DNA from: Dirofilaria immitis
Lineage: Eukaryota; Nematoda; Chromadorea; Rhabditida; Onchocercidae
DNA length: 64,000 nt
Assembly (NCBI GenBank): GCA_024305405.1
Contig: JAKNDB010000092.1
Span: 1,209,501 to 1,273,500 of the forward strand
Direction of reading: 5' to 3'
In this document: positions 1-13,465 of the stretch, piece after piece
How the letters are laid out: each line of letters begins with the position of its first letter
Numbering within the stretch: position 1 is the stretch's first letter
Position numbers and translations under genes: made by a program
The notes under the pieces: generated by a model
What the model was told of the DNA's origin: nothing
Databases searched by the model: none
Seen by the model: only the letters and a program-made list of their open reading frames with translations

Positions 1-1192
1 TCTAATCTTCAAAAAATTTGATAAACGTTCATTTATGAATATTTTTTAACCACTCATCGCATTGAATCAATCAATAATTACTATCTTCAACTATTATCAT
101 TCTCGATAATATAATGAATAGAATAGATGATGAAGTTATAGTCAATAATGTCGTAACAAAAAATTTTTTTAATTTGTACAATTTTTAATAATATTAAGAT
201 ATAAAAAACAAAATATAACGAATAAGTTACAAAAATACGTGATGATATTTACTGGTTTTAGGTAAACATAATCATACTATATTCTGTTTGTTGATAATTG
301 ATAAATTTGACGAATAATTTTGATCGTATGATACTTTTATTGATAGTAATAAATTTATTTATTTTTTCCTTTTAGCGATCATAACTTATTTATGTGAATA
401 ATTTTGGATTGAAATGAAGATTTATGAACTAATTATTACAGATATTTTTCAAGCAGAAAACTAATTTTTTTAATATTCAAAAATCATCTGCATTTAAATC
501 ACTAATTAAATATTTAATTCTTTTTATTCATCAAACAAGTATCATACTATCATAATTAAGCATTATAATAAATATTTTGTTTACGATTAACTTCTATACA
601 CGCTTGGCAACTAATTATTCACTTTAGCTTATCTTGTTAGTTAAATTATCGATATTTTTACTTAAAAAATGTGATCAATTTTTCAAAACTACTGGTTGAA
701 GTTTTAAAATAAAATTAAAAATTTTTAATTAGATCTATCAACTACTAGAATGTTTTTATTAGTATGAAAACGAATTTTTAATTTAATGTAATTATGGTGG
801 TTAAGTCAATTAAATAATGAATAAAAATTAATTGATAATTTTTTTTCAAACTAAAAATAATAAAATTTAACGTCTTTTCTGATATGAAATTAACGAATGA
901 ATGAAAATTAAAATTAATAGTTTTTTCAAAAAAATTCTTTTCTAATTAATAAATTATTAAAATAAATCAATTAGTATAAATTATCATAAAAGAGATTTAT
1001 TTAAAATAATTCCAAAAAACTTCTCCCTAATAAATTTTTGAAATGGATTTATAGTATATATTATTAACTTATACTTAAAGAAGCGATTCGTAAACATTTA
1101 TTAAGTCAAATTTGATACAAAATTAATGAAAAAATAAATCAAATAACTTATGATAAATTATTCTAATAAATACATTAATTACTCAAAGATAA
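1..1192. other. gene-free AT-rich sequence
   Basis: This stretch lies downstream of the QSOX stop codon. It is almost entirely A+T with stop codons in all frames. I see no exon, RNA gene or clear repeat in it apart from a possible poly(A) signal for QSOX near its right end. Confidence 0.6.
1097..1102 (-). terminator. possible poly(A) signal of QSOX
   Basis: AATAAA on the minus strand about 90 bases past the QSOX stop codon. AATAAA is common by chance in such AT-rich DNA, so this is only positional support. Confidence 0.3.
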
Positions 1193-4100
1193 TTAATATT
1201 TCTTATTTGAAACAGGCTTAATAGCACTATAATAAACAAGTAAAAAATCTTTCACTTGATTATTATCAAAATATCCCTCATTCTGACAAGTGCTACATAA
1301 AAAGTCGGCCGGAAATTGACGTTTTGGAAATTCCGGATCTTCCGTATCTTCACCATGTAAGCGAGCATTAACAATATTATGTGCTTGCCATAAAAACATA
1401 AATGTATCTTCTGGACGATGAACCTAAGGAAAGTTAGAAAGTTAAGAATATATCCTTGTAATCTTTGTTTGATAGATTTAATTCGGTTCTTAAAAGATTA
1501 GATTAGGATCAATAATCAAATACAATTTAATTTAAATGATAAATTAGTTATAAATTAGTGACATAAATTTGGAATTCCTTTTTGATGATAATATACCCTA
1601 GCGAATCTAGAATTATTATCATTATCATAGTACCGATAAGGATAAAAAGTTTACCAATAAAATTTTATTGATTTTTTTATTAAAAATACAACTTTCATAT
1701 TTTTCTAAATTTGTATTCACTTAACTTTAATATATATCGTAGCAATAATTGAATGGAATTTTTTTTTTAAATATATAATAGTAATATATGCTTGATGAAA
1801 TGATATTTAAGTCAATTTGTGCAACTTTTCAATAAATTATTTATTTGCACAGAAATTATTTATTTGATATTATCATTGATAATTTATAATTTAATTAATT
1901 TTAAATAACACTGATCCGAAATTTCTCTCAATTGATCTGAATTTTTAAATAAAAATGATCTTTCATTTCATAAAAAAATTTCAAAAGAAATTTTTGTTGC
2001 ATTTCAATAAAAGATTTTTCCTCAATTTAAAAATTATTTTTTGTAAATATTTTATAATTCAATCAATCCTAAGTATTTATAAATTTAACATTATCGTAAG
2101 TGATGATATTTACAGAAAAAAACCAACTTGATTTTCTATGGGAAAAGATTGAGTTGTCATTTGAAGAAAATGCTCGCGACATTGTTGACAACCGAAAAAT
2201 TGGCTCACCCAATTTCGTATTGTTACCAATGGTACTATTGGATCGAATTTTGAATCTGAAAACTATGATTCCTGAATATCGGTACTGTTGAGCAATCCGA
2301 TCGAAAATATTTCATAATAATAGGAAATTCTTTCAAAGATTTCATAGTAATGGTTATACTGATATGACTTCTGATCTCAAACATTCTTTGCCAATAATTA
2401 AATATTCCATAATAGTAGAATATTCCATAACAATTGAAATATTTCATAAAAATTATCATACTAATATGACCTATAATCTCAAGCATTATTTGTTATACGC
2501 ATAAAACAGATCGATAAAAACAATTAGTTAATATTTCGAACCGTTGAAAGCATTTTTGTAGGAATGAACAGTAAGTGCATGAAATGCTGTCCATAAGGCA
2601 CAAGTATATCCTCGAAATTGTGGAAGTGAACCAGCACAATGTTCCCAATTAGCATGAATTGGAAATGGATGACCGCTTTCCTCCTATAAAAATTAAAATA
2701 TTAATTTAATATTACTTGAAATTGTTTTAAAAAAATATTTCATTATTATATATTATATTATAAATATGATAATAAAAGATAAATGATTGTGTGATAAATG
2801 ATAAATGATATAAATATGATAAATACTTAATTCTTTATTATTGTGATAATTCAAATATCTCATAATAATGAAATATTGGTTGTACTATTCTTTACTAATC
2901 AAATATTTATATTTTTTATATACTATATTTTATCATATAATAATTAAATTCATAATATAAAATAGAATAGTAAATAAAATAATTTACACTTTTTACTTAT
3001 CAAATTTCAATACCTCGTTTTTAATTTTTTCAATTGAATTTGTTAAAATTCATACTTTTGCTTTATCGCAACGTAGCATTTCATTTTTGATTGATTTTTT
3101 GATTTAAAAACTTTTAAAAAAAATAGATGGAAACTGATTCTTACTTCTAAATTTAAAAACCTTTCTCTATATTCCTTCATTGGAATAGCTTTTTTCAATC
3201 CTCTTCCATCTAAATAATTACGCATTTTACCAAATAATTTAACTGCTCGTTTACTATTCGGTAATTCCTGCAATTTAGAACAAATTAAAGCAAATAAATT
3301 TTAAATAACAAAATCGATTTCTTATTTAGAAAGTTACTAAAGAATAGCTATATTTAATAGAAATTATAAAATTTTTTGAACTTAAAATCATACCAAAAAT
3401 AGAAGGCTTAAAGTGAAATTTTTATTTTTTTATTCTTTATTAATTTATATAATTTTCATCTCTTAAAATATGATAAAACGTTTAATTAATAACTATTATT
3501 AGGTGTATCGAATTAATTATTCTCTGTATACCAATAATAATTTACCTTATTTTCGTCGGTAATATTGTAATAAATTGTTGTTGTTGGGAAATTCTGAAAC
3601 TTTTAAATTTCCAGTTTAATTATTTCTTTTATTCATTTTTTTAAAAATTTCCATTCAAAATTTTTTTCTGAAAACAGGAATAATTGAAGGGAATTTAAAA
3701 AGAATGAAATCTATCATTAGTTTTAAAAACAGCGTAGTTATAAATATTTAAATATTTCAGAAATTAATATAAATTAGAAAATATTTTCAAGAATAGCAAA
3801 TAAATATTATTGGAATATTTGTGAGACATTCTAACTTTTATTTAATAATTTATGATTTTATAATTTCAAAAAATGGAAATTAATAATTTATGATAGAAGG
3901 AGAATATATTCTAAAAGACAATGATATTCTTTTCTCGACCGAATTGCCATTTCCAATTACAGTTGATTACTGCAAATTATAATAACCTTAGCAAGCATAT
4001 CCAAAAATTTCTAATAGCCGTTGTACTATCACCGGCAAGATATTTATCACTTCGTATTACTTCATTAAATACAGCATATCGCATAGCTTTTAACATATCG

Positions 4101-7100
4101 GTTTCTGATACGAAAAATTTTTGTCGGCATCTATAAGAAATTAGCTATGACTACTGCAGAAAGTGATGAGAATAATTCTAAATCATTTGTCCATTCTCCG
4201 GCTTTTTCGGAAAATGTTTTCGAAAATTTTTTTTAATAATCCAAAAACTTACTTTACAATATCGCTCTCACAAAGTGATACATCCTGGGTAATATTTTGC
4301 CTAATTTCATTTTCACTATCTCTACTTTTTAGAAATCGTTCCAATTCACCGAGTAATAATCGTCTTAATCTTAAAAAATTTTTATATAATAATAATTTTT
4401 AACAATTTTAATTCTCAATATTTTATTAAATTTTCGTAAATTATTTAATCAAAAATAAAAACATAACATTTGGAAAAAGTTCATATTTATTATTTTTATC
4501 TTTTTTCCAAAAGAAGATAACCTTGGAGATGATCTTATCAAATATATTATTTATTTTTGAAAATAATCGAAAAAATTGACATTTTTGTTTTCTTTTTATT
4601 TAAGTAGTTTAAAACTATTCTTCATATATTTTTTAAAAAGCATTATATATTTTTTATAAAAAGAAACTGTAATAAATTCTGAAATATTTCTGTAATATTT
4701 AAAAAATATTTTATAATTTTTGTGATAAAAGAATTGCAATAAATCTGAAATATTTCAATAAAATTTGAATAAAAATTTAAGTTCTAATAGATAAGATTTA
4801 ATTCATCGTTAACTAAATATATAGATGAAAAATTAAATTAAAAATGAAATTTTAGAAAAGCATTAATAAGGAAATGTCTAACTCAACAACAAGTAACGGT
4901 TTTAAATGTCGGCGTTTAAAAATTGCCAATGATGGAAAATTTCGAATGTTTAAAATATCGGTGAGCAAATGATTTTTCAAACATCGTCGTGCCACCAAAA
5001 AGTTGCTATATTTGGTCATATCAAGCAATAACTAAATAATACCTTTTAATTAATAAAATTAATTAAATTGAAATAAAGTAGTTGTGACGGATCTACATAA
5101 TATTTAGAAAAATACTATTTAGCAATAATCTCAGAAATGGAAATTTATCGAAATAATTAAATAATTCATGGTATTATTATCACTACATGCATGCTGAAAT
5201 TGAAAATGACTTAATACAAATATTTTTCTTATAAAGGTATTTTTTACTGGTATTCTTCAACTATAACTTATATTTGATGTATATTTTTTTTTTTTGCAAA
5301 AGATTTAAATTTAAAATTTTTATCCTTAATAAATGTTTTTACTTTTAATTATCTATGTATGAACAACAATTTTTAAGTGGCTTAATTCTTTAACAATAAG
5401 TAATTTAAATAATATTATTTGAAAATAATTCGACACTTTTTCAAAGTTATTTTTATTTATTAGAAATTATATAAGAAATTATTTCATCAAATTACGTTTT
5501 AATTATATTCATACCTCAGCACCAATATATGATTCCATATTTTTTTCAAAAATGATCACTAATAATATTGTTGATTGATTAACATTTTCCCATAATCCTT
5601 CATATGCACGAATGCTAGAAATTATTTTATTAAAAAATTATACAAAAATTCAAAAATGAAAAACTCAGAAATTATGGTAAATTCTATCTTACAACTTTTA
5701 ATTAAAATTTATTAACTTTTGTAACAAATCTAATTTGGGCGAAATATGTGATCGATTCATATTATAATCGGGTAGAAAATCAAAATTAGGCCAATCAGGT
5801 GATCGATTTATGTTATAATCTTGTACAATCATTTGAGTTATCAATTCCCGCATTTCAGGTACTGATTGTAATGGTTTTATCAATATACCATGTTCGGGAG
5901 TGCTTGATCTCCGTGGAAAATACTATAAATATATGGCATTTTCTAAAAATTATTTTTATTGAAAAAAATACTGCGATATGAAAAGTATAAAATTAACGTT
6001 TTTTAATCCATTTTTCTTCGATTTTGTCATTTGACGTGAAATAAGTGATCGTTTATTATGCAAGCTATAATATTTAGAAAGCAAAAAAAGGAAAATACTT
6101 AATAATACGTAATAACTAAGGTATAACCTTGATAAATGGGAAAAATGGGACATTATTTGCTTCACAAGTAATTTCGTTTAATGGATCAGCGCAATTCACA
6201 GAAGCAATTCGAATCACGTTATTCCATCCGTGAATATCACGTGCTAATGATTTATACGTTTCCGCATACGCACGACAATGTCCGCACCAATCGGCATAAA
6301 ACTAAAAAAATATCACTTACGTAGAAATTTGAAGCTCTATTTTTAATATTCATTATATCATATTTATTATATCACTGATATTTAAATGAGTCATATCATT
6401 TGAAATGTTATTTGAAATCATAAACAGATCAAATTAATTAAAATTGAATTAAAAAAATCATTAAATCGCTAATAGCTTCTTATTATTATACTATCAGTTA
6501 ATTGAATTAGAAAATATTGAATTTATTCATTTATTTCCTAATTTTATAATCGCAATTTTCTCCATTTAATATTATAATTTCAGTATTTAAATACAGCCAA
6601 TTTGTAAATTAAATACAAAATTTCATTTTCTTATAGTAGTAAAACTTTTAATTCTATTCAAAAATATTTATTAATTACTGCATATCTCATGAAAATTAGG
6701 TACTTATCATTTAATTAGGTTAAATGATTAATAAAGGCTGATTAAAATGAGTGAAAAAAATTTGATAATAGTTTTACTGGTATTTCAAAAATTGAATAAC
6801 GCATTTTTGCACGGCAGTTTTTAGTAATGGCATTATTAAAATTAAATTTTTAACAAAAAAGTATTGTCGCATTATTAAATAGAAAAAAGACTTTTGAAAA
6901 ATTAAAAAAATACCGAAATGAAACTTTTATAAAATTAATCGATAATTATTGACTTTTTTTAAAATAAAAATCAATCAATGATTACTATCATTTTGTGATA
7001 TCATTTTATTGAGGACGAAAAATTTCAATGATACAATTTTATTATTTTCAAATGAGCAAATTTTATTATGTTTATCCAGTTTATCGAAATTATAGAAAAA

Positions 7101-7325
7101 ACTTGCTTCGACAATATAACTAGTACAAGCAGTATTGGATGATAAATGTTTGCAAAAAATCGTGTCGTTAAAGGTTAAATCATCAAGTTGTATGATTGGA
7201 TCGATACTTGAATTATATAAAGTTGGATTAATTGCGATTGGTTGGCGACCAAGGAATGCAAATTCGCTATATGTAAATCGTCGAATAATATTAATTAATA
7301 ATAAAGCATTTAATAATTGGAACAT
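1193..7325 (-). CDS. QSOX: quiescin sulfhydryl oxidase (QSOX), 12 exons
   Basis: FAD-dependent thiol oxidase that makes disulfides in secreted proteins and passes electrons to oxygen. Exons from the 5' end: 7325-7107, 6301-6128, 5922-5717, 5614-5515, 5031-4883, 4369-4253, 4130-3987, 3593-3546, 3267-3145, 2683-2542, 2255-2128, 1423-1193. About 592 residues. What is seen: a hydrophobic N-terminus (MFQLLNALLLINII) as signal peptide; a thioredoxin domain with FYADWCGHC opening exon 2; a second, redox-inactive thioredoxin-like part (FPSLAIFKRR); a helical region; and the Erv/ALR FAD domain with WEHCAGS, FFGCQQC, WQAHNIVNARL, DPEFPKRQFP and C-terminal CSTC. All expected CxxC pairs are present. The protein stops soon after the Erv domain, so there is no membrane anchor and it should be a soluble secreted or ER/Golgi enzyme. 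Oddities: intron 1 uses a GC donor, and exon 7 lacks one base in an A run (4003-4007), without which exon 7 cannot join exon 8 in frame. Family call is certain; single splice sites less so. Confidence 0.93.
2339..2492. repeat. two diverged 52-bp direct repeats inside a QSOX intron
   Basis: Copies at 2339-2390 and 2441-2492, each opening with ATTTCATA and ending in a CTCAAACATTCTTTG-like stretch, separated by AT-rich spacer containing several ATATTCCATAA-type words. They lie in the intron between the two Erv-domain exons and have no coding role. Confidence 0.7.
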
Positions 7326-7414
7326 TCTGAAAAAGACGAAATTTAATTAAAATTTTAATTTCCCATAAATCTTCTACCCTTCTTCCAGAATTGATGTAGA
7401 TTGTCGAGATTGTC

Positions 7415-7515
7415 GAACAAATGCAAATTCCTTGTATATGAATCATGCAATAATATTAATTAATAATAAAACATTTAATAATCAAAATTCTGGAATATGA
7501 AAAATTAAGTTGAAA
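7415..7515 (-). repeat. decayed duplicate of QSOX exon 1 (signal-peptide part)
   Basis: About 100 bases upstream of the QSOX start codon repeat the first-exon sequence around 7240-7345 at an offset of about 175 bases. The shared core ATAATATTAATTAATAATAAA is followed in both by CATTTAATAAT. Read on the minus strand it still spells LLNVLLLINII, matching LLNALLLINII of the real exon, then hits a stop and resumes with KEFAF, matching SEFAF. It has no open frame of its own. Confidence 0.75.
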
Positions 7516-10439
7516 TTAGAATATCTGTATTACACTACAACAATTAACAATCTAAAATAATGTTTTAAGAGTAAATTAATTCCGAAAACAAAAAAATTGC
7601 AACATTGGAATATCTAAGGCACAAATTATAGTTATTTAATTTTAGTGAAATTTTTAGAAAATATATTGTCAAAAATCAAAGAAATAATAAATAAGGTATT
7701 GTAAACTAAAATAATACACTTAATTTGTATAATTTAATTATATATGAAATATAAGATAAGAAATTTAAAATACTGCTTTTTTGTATTAAATTTATTCAAA
7801 TTTTATTAAATATTTTATTGATTAATAAAACTTAATATGTTATCACTTTTTAATATCCGAAAATAAAATTCTTATTTGATTTGTTAATTTCCGATACTGA
7901 TTATTAAAATTTTCAAATCAATAAATAGAAATTAATTTTGATACTTTTGGTTAATTACATTGCAAATTTTAATTTGATTAGAATCTTTCATTTTTTTTTG
8001 AAATTTTTCAGTTTTTAAAAAAATTTTTTTCCACCGATAGCAAATTTGTATGAAAATTAATAGAAAATGTTTTTTTTGTAGAAAGTTTATTTTCTTTTAT
8101 TAGGTAATTATTCCTATTCACTCTCGAACCGATCATTTTTTTAAATTTGTGTAAAAATTGTTGAACAAATTAATGAGATATTTTGTAAATAAGTAAAGTA
8201 TTCAACGGTAATATTTTGATATTTATATTAAATTTAAATCGATTTCCAATTACATAATAAAATAAATTGAAAAAAATAAGATTATCATAAAAATCCAAAG
8301 TTTTATTAATGTTAATATGTAATATATATTATTAATTTATGCTGTATTTTAAGTAATAGAAATGAATAAAAATAAATTTGACAAAATATGAAATTTGATG
8401 ATTTTGAAAATTTTTATTAATTAAATAAGTATGAAAATGTCTTTTAAAAAAATAAAAGTGGAAATGATAAGATTCAAATATCAACATTAGTTGGAGAATT
8501 TTAGTAGCAATCATAGTTGTTATAATTATTACAAACAATGATAATAATCATTTGAATTTTTACTATCATTATTTCATGTTTTTGAATTTGAATCTTTTGA
8601 ATCTGGAGATAAAATAAGATTCACATTATAATAGTAGCAAAAAGATTTTAATAATAATAATAATAATAATCACTATTGATAATGATTATAATAATTACTG
8701 TTATTATTATCATAAGGCAAAAATGGAAATACTAGTATGATTCAAATGAAAAGGAAACTTTACAAAAATGGAAATAAATAATAGTAAAATTTATAATGGC
8801 AAATAGTGCTTAATAATAATATTAATATTGGTCACCGACAATAATGATAATGGTAATAATAATAATAGTAATAACAGTTTCATATCAAGTAATAATGAAA
8901 TGATAAGAGAAAAGAATAAAATAATTATAAAGACTTGATGGACAAATCAGAAATGAGTGACTCATTAATTAAGTGAAAACTTAATAAAAAATGAGTAATT
9001 TCCTGTAATAACCTCAAAATAGAGATAAATTTAGTAGAAAATAATGAATCCATACGCTGAAAAATGTGTAAAATATTCAAATTCTATTCGATCGTTCATT
9101 AGACAGAAAATTATTTGATTAATTAGTCATTGAAACCAAATGTTTATATTACCGTACACTCTCAATTTTCTCTTTCAAAAAAAAGCATAATAAAATTTGA
9201 AAAATTTCCGGTCAGAAAAAAATAGTTAAACAAAAATGAATTTGATTACAATAAAAATAAGGCAATTATTTTTTGACGAAACCAAATTTTTCTTCATTTT
9301 TAATTATTATCAAATTTTTTCTGCTCAATGATTTTCTAGCAATCGAAAAATTTTTCAAATTTATTATTTTTTTGATAAATATGAATCGATGCAATAATAT
9401 AATAAAATGATTAAATATTAATTCTAAAATAAGCAATAGTAGACTGCAATAATGAAAAACAGTACTTATTGATTAGAGTTAAATAAGAATTGCTTGTTAA
9501 ATGTATCGAATATATTAACTAAACAGTTGAAGCATTTGGAAAAACTTTAAGCTCAATAAATCTTTGATTAAAATTAATTCTTTAAACTTAGTTAAGTAAT
9601 TTATTTACAAATGAAAATGAAACAATTAAATTTCCATATTATTTAATTTTCTGTAAAATTTTTTAATTGATAAATTTAAATAATTCAATCAAATTTGCTT
9701 GCGAGTATTTATTCCTTTTCAATTTCTTTTCCATTAATTCAAAATACAAAAAAATTTAGAAAAACATAAATACTCGCAGGGATGCATTTTTCGTTCAATT
9801 AATTCAAAAAAATAAAAGAATGTATTTTTCCGTTAATTGAAAAAAATTTTTTGAAAACCTGAAAAATACTTAAATTTGGTGTTATAGAAAATGATGAAAT
9901 TGACTTTATAATTTGAAGAATTAAGCTTTGTTCTCTCAAAGTTTTAAAATTGACTTAAAATAGCAGAGAAATTCATAAAATTTTCGAAAGTTCAACAAGA
10001 ATTTTAATTTATTTCTAAAACGAAAACTTAAATACGTAATGCATTGATTCTTTGCAAAAAGGAATTATACTTTTACTTCATAATTTTTATACTTTTTAAA
10101 ATATTCATTTTATCCTTGAACTGATTAGAATCTAACCATATTAAAGCATTTCAATTAATTCCGAAATAAAATTATGCAAACTGTAGAAATGCGAAAGATA
10201 GGGCAAAGATAATAGGAACTATTGCAATTTATCAAATTCATTCCTTCATTTATTTACTGATAATAATTGATAAAATCGGTGCCGTGCCTTTTTCTTTTCT
10301 ATTTCTTCTTATCAAAGAAAGTGGGAAAAATCAATTGAACGAATAATAAAATGAAAATTACTATTTAATTACTCAACAGAATGAAGGAATTAATTAAGCG
10401 AATGTTAACAAAAAATAATTGCATTATGGGATATACCAG

Positions 10440-10800
10440 GGAAAAAGGTTTCCGACTATAATTTGTCGAGAAAGATAGAAAAAAGTTTCGACAGGATACA
10501 CTAAAGCATATGAAAAGCTTCTAATGGATTTTGTTAAAATTTGTAAAAACTTTTTGATAGGATTTGTCGAAATATACAAAAAGTTTTTGATGGTATTTAC
10601 CAAAATATATAAAAATTTTTGACAGAATTTGCTAAAATGCGTAGAAAATTTTCTGAGGAAATTTGCTGAAGTATTATAAAAATTTTTGATAGAATTAATT
10701 GAAACATATGAAAAGTTTTTGATGAATTCATAAAAGTGACTTATAAAAATTGATGAAAATTTTGATGAAATTCATCGAAATAAGTCAAAAATTTTTCGAT
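10440..10800. repeat. decayed minisatellite, unit roughly 40-45 bp
   Basis: Successive imperfect units built around TTTTTGATAGGATTTG followed by (A)AAATAT.(C)AAAAAG. At least six units can be followed by eye, each differing at several positions. This indicates an old array, not an active one. Confidence 0.65.
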
Positions 10801-12504
10801 GTGCCAAATAATGAGGAAAAATGTTTTGAAGTGCCGCAAAATAAAATGATGCCTTCTATGGCATACTATATTAAATCATTTCTTCCAATCTTTTTTCGAT
10901 AAATTTCACATTTTTTCTGTTTGAGATTGATCAAAATAATAGCTATAAAATTTATTAAATTAATCAATAATAAGTTTATTTGATATAGTTAAATATTTTT
11001 GAACATCAGGTCGAGTATAAAGATTAAATTCAGGTTTAAGGTTATTTTTTCTTATCATTTTTGGGATGAAAATAACGGATTTTGTAATGATTCATTGATT
11101 TTAACGGAAATTAATTTCAAACAATTGATAAAATTATTTGCTATTTTTTTCCTTGAGTATAATATTTAGGGTGATAATTTGTAAACAATAAACAATAATT
11201 TCTCACAGAATTGATACAATTCCGAAGCAGAAAAAATAAAAACGTTAAATTTTATCACTTTAAAAAGTAATCAGGATCACTCTATTAAATTCAAATTATT
11301 GAGACAATTATTAATTATCGATTAAAATTATTCATTATTTTATTAAATTCAAATTAATGACGAATTCAAAACTAATTATTGCTGAAATCACTACTTTTGT
11401 AATAAATTTGGATGCTTTTTAAATTCAAATTAAATAATAATCGACTGAATTCACTTATTTTTGCAATAAGTTTAAAAGCAATTTTGTTTTTTTGTTTAAT
11501 AAATCAATTAATATAAATTAGAAAAGTTGGCCAACTCTTGACTGAAATATTGTTTTAACAAGTGTTGCCTTTCCATTAAATTTAGAACAATACAAACTTT
11601 TAATTTTTTGTTTAATTAGCTAATTAGGTACGAATGAAATCGTTTTAAACCAGTGGCGTGGTTTATCTAAAAAACGAGGTACAATGAAAGAAGATTAAAC
11701 TATTAATAAAGGATAATGGAAGTTAGAAAGAAAACAAAAATGAGCATAATTGGAATTTCAAAAAACTAACCAAAATTTGATAAATTAGAAGAAATAATTT
11801 GAAAATTTCGAGAAAAATTTGAAAAAATGCTTAAATGTTTGTTCATAAAACATTTTTTTTAAATGTTATTTTATTGTTATTAAATGAAAAGAAGAAGAAA
11901 AAGAAATGACAAAAAAATGAATTAACTAATAATTTTAATAACAAAAATTGGAATACTAAAATTTAAATTATAAAAATTCAAATAATTCTTATTGAGATGA
12001 ATGTTAAATAATTGATTATTATAAAGTAATTTGTATAATGAATTGATTGAAAGATTGTTTAAAGAGTAAACTATTACAATAAAGCAATCAACAGTCTGAT
12101 ACATTTATCAAATTCTATTATTCCGAAACATTTCAAAAAAAAAAACCAGTTTATTTCATACCATCAAGCAATTAATTTTTAACATTTTAATTTGCATTGA
12201 ATTGTGCTGTTTGGAATTGCTGTATTATATCATTTCTTATATAACTTATACATTAATTACATCACTAAACTACTTAAAAACTGATTTTTTTAATCGAGAG
12301 AGTAATTAAATTCTGATATGTTAATTAACTTCATATATGTATTGCTTGAAAATCATAGTAAGTAATTAGTTGGCTGAATGAATAGCCACATTTATGAATA
12401 TTTCTCGGCTCATAATACGTTATTAGTGAACGTTACGAGCCAAGTCGAATAAACTATTCCCTAATCGATTTCCTACTGCAATATATGATTATTATTTGGT
12501 AGAT

Positions 12505-12636
12505 TATATATATATAATAATTACTTACTTACTATATATATATATACTTTAATATTTATCTCTTTTCATATATATATATATAATAATTACTTACTTACTA
12601 TATATATATAATCAATGAAAAGATAAAATATTAAAG
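12505..12636. repeat. compound direct and inverted repeat
   Basis: A roughly 40-bp block (TATATATA-TAATAATTACTTACTTAC-TATATATA) occurs twice in direct orientation (about 12505-12546 and 12569-12610). A second word, CTTTAATATTTATCTCTTTTCAT (12547-12569 region), returns as its reverse complement at 12615-12636. The result can fold into a large AT-rich hairpin. Confidence 0.75.
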
Positions 12637-13100
12637 TTTCAAGTAGAATTGGGAAAGGACTGAAATATTCATATTCGAATATTTATTTGAAAGAACTGAT
12701 TAAAATGAAATAGTAATTTGAATAACTTTATAAAATAAGTTATAACTCGAAGTAATAAAGGATCGAAATGCTTATATTCAAATATTTAAAATCAATTAAA
12801 ATAAATAATTATAATTCGGGATAGTAATTCAAATAATTTCATAAGAATGAAATTTTTGTAACGATTTTGTGCATTAAATAATTCGCCAGAGATGTAAGTT
12901 TGTATTTTCAGTAATGGTAAACATAGGTATTGTTTACAAATCATTTACCTTTCCAAACAATTTTCCCATATTTATTTATTTCCTTTTATCTCCAATTTCT
13001 CTGTCATCAATGATATCTTTCATTGAAAAATATGTACGAAAATGTAAATTTAACAACACTCAAATAACATTTAATTTAATGTCGTGCAAAATGCAAATGC

Positions 13101-13465
13101 AAATAATTTGCATATTCGAGAATTATTGGACAAGACATTTCACATTAATTTGAAATATTTGCTATATTTTGAAATGTAAATTTGTTCAAAATTATTCGAA
13201 ACAATAAAATAGTTTATCACTGTAAAATAAATATGAATAGAGATATGAACGCTATATTTTGAAATGGTAAATAGTGAATGATAACAAATTTGATAATAGA
13301 TTAACAATGACATAAGCAAATAATTTCATATTCGGGGATTATATCATAAAACGTTTCACATTAATTTGAAATATTCGCTGTATTTTGAAATTTAAATCTG
13401 TCCGAAGTTAATCAAAACAACAAAATGTTTTGCTATTATAAATTAAATATGAATGAAAATCTGAA
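13101..13465. repeat. diverged tandem duplication, offset about 217 bp
   Basis: The segment beginning AAATAATTTGCATATTCG at 13101 is repeated from 13318 as AAATAATTTCATATTCG. Both continue through TTTCACATTAATTTGAAATATT and a CTATATTTTGAAATTTAAAT-like stretch. It is non-coding. Confidence 0.7.

Noticed and set aside
12914..13153. 79-codon open frame in the gene-poor region
   Set aside because: It overlaps a diverged tandem duplication whose second copy does not keep the frame open.
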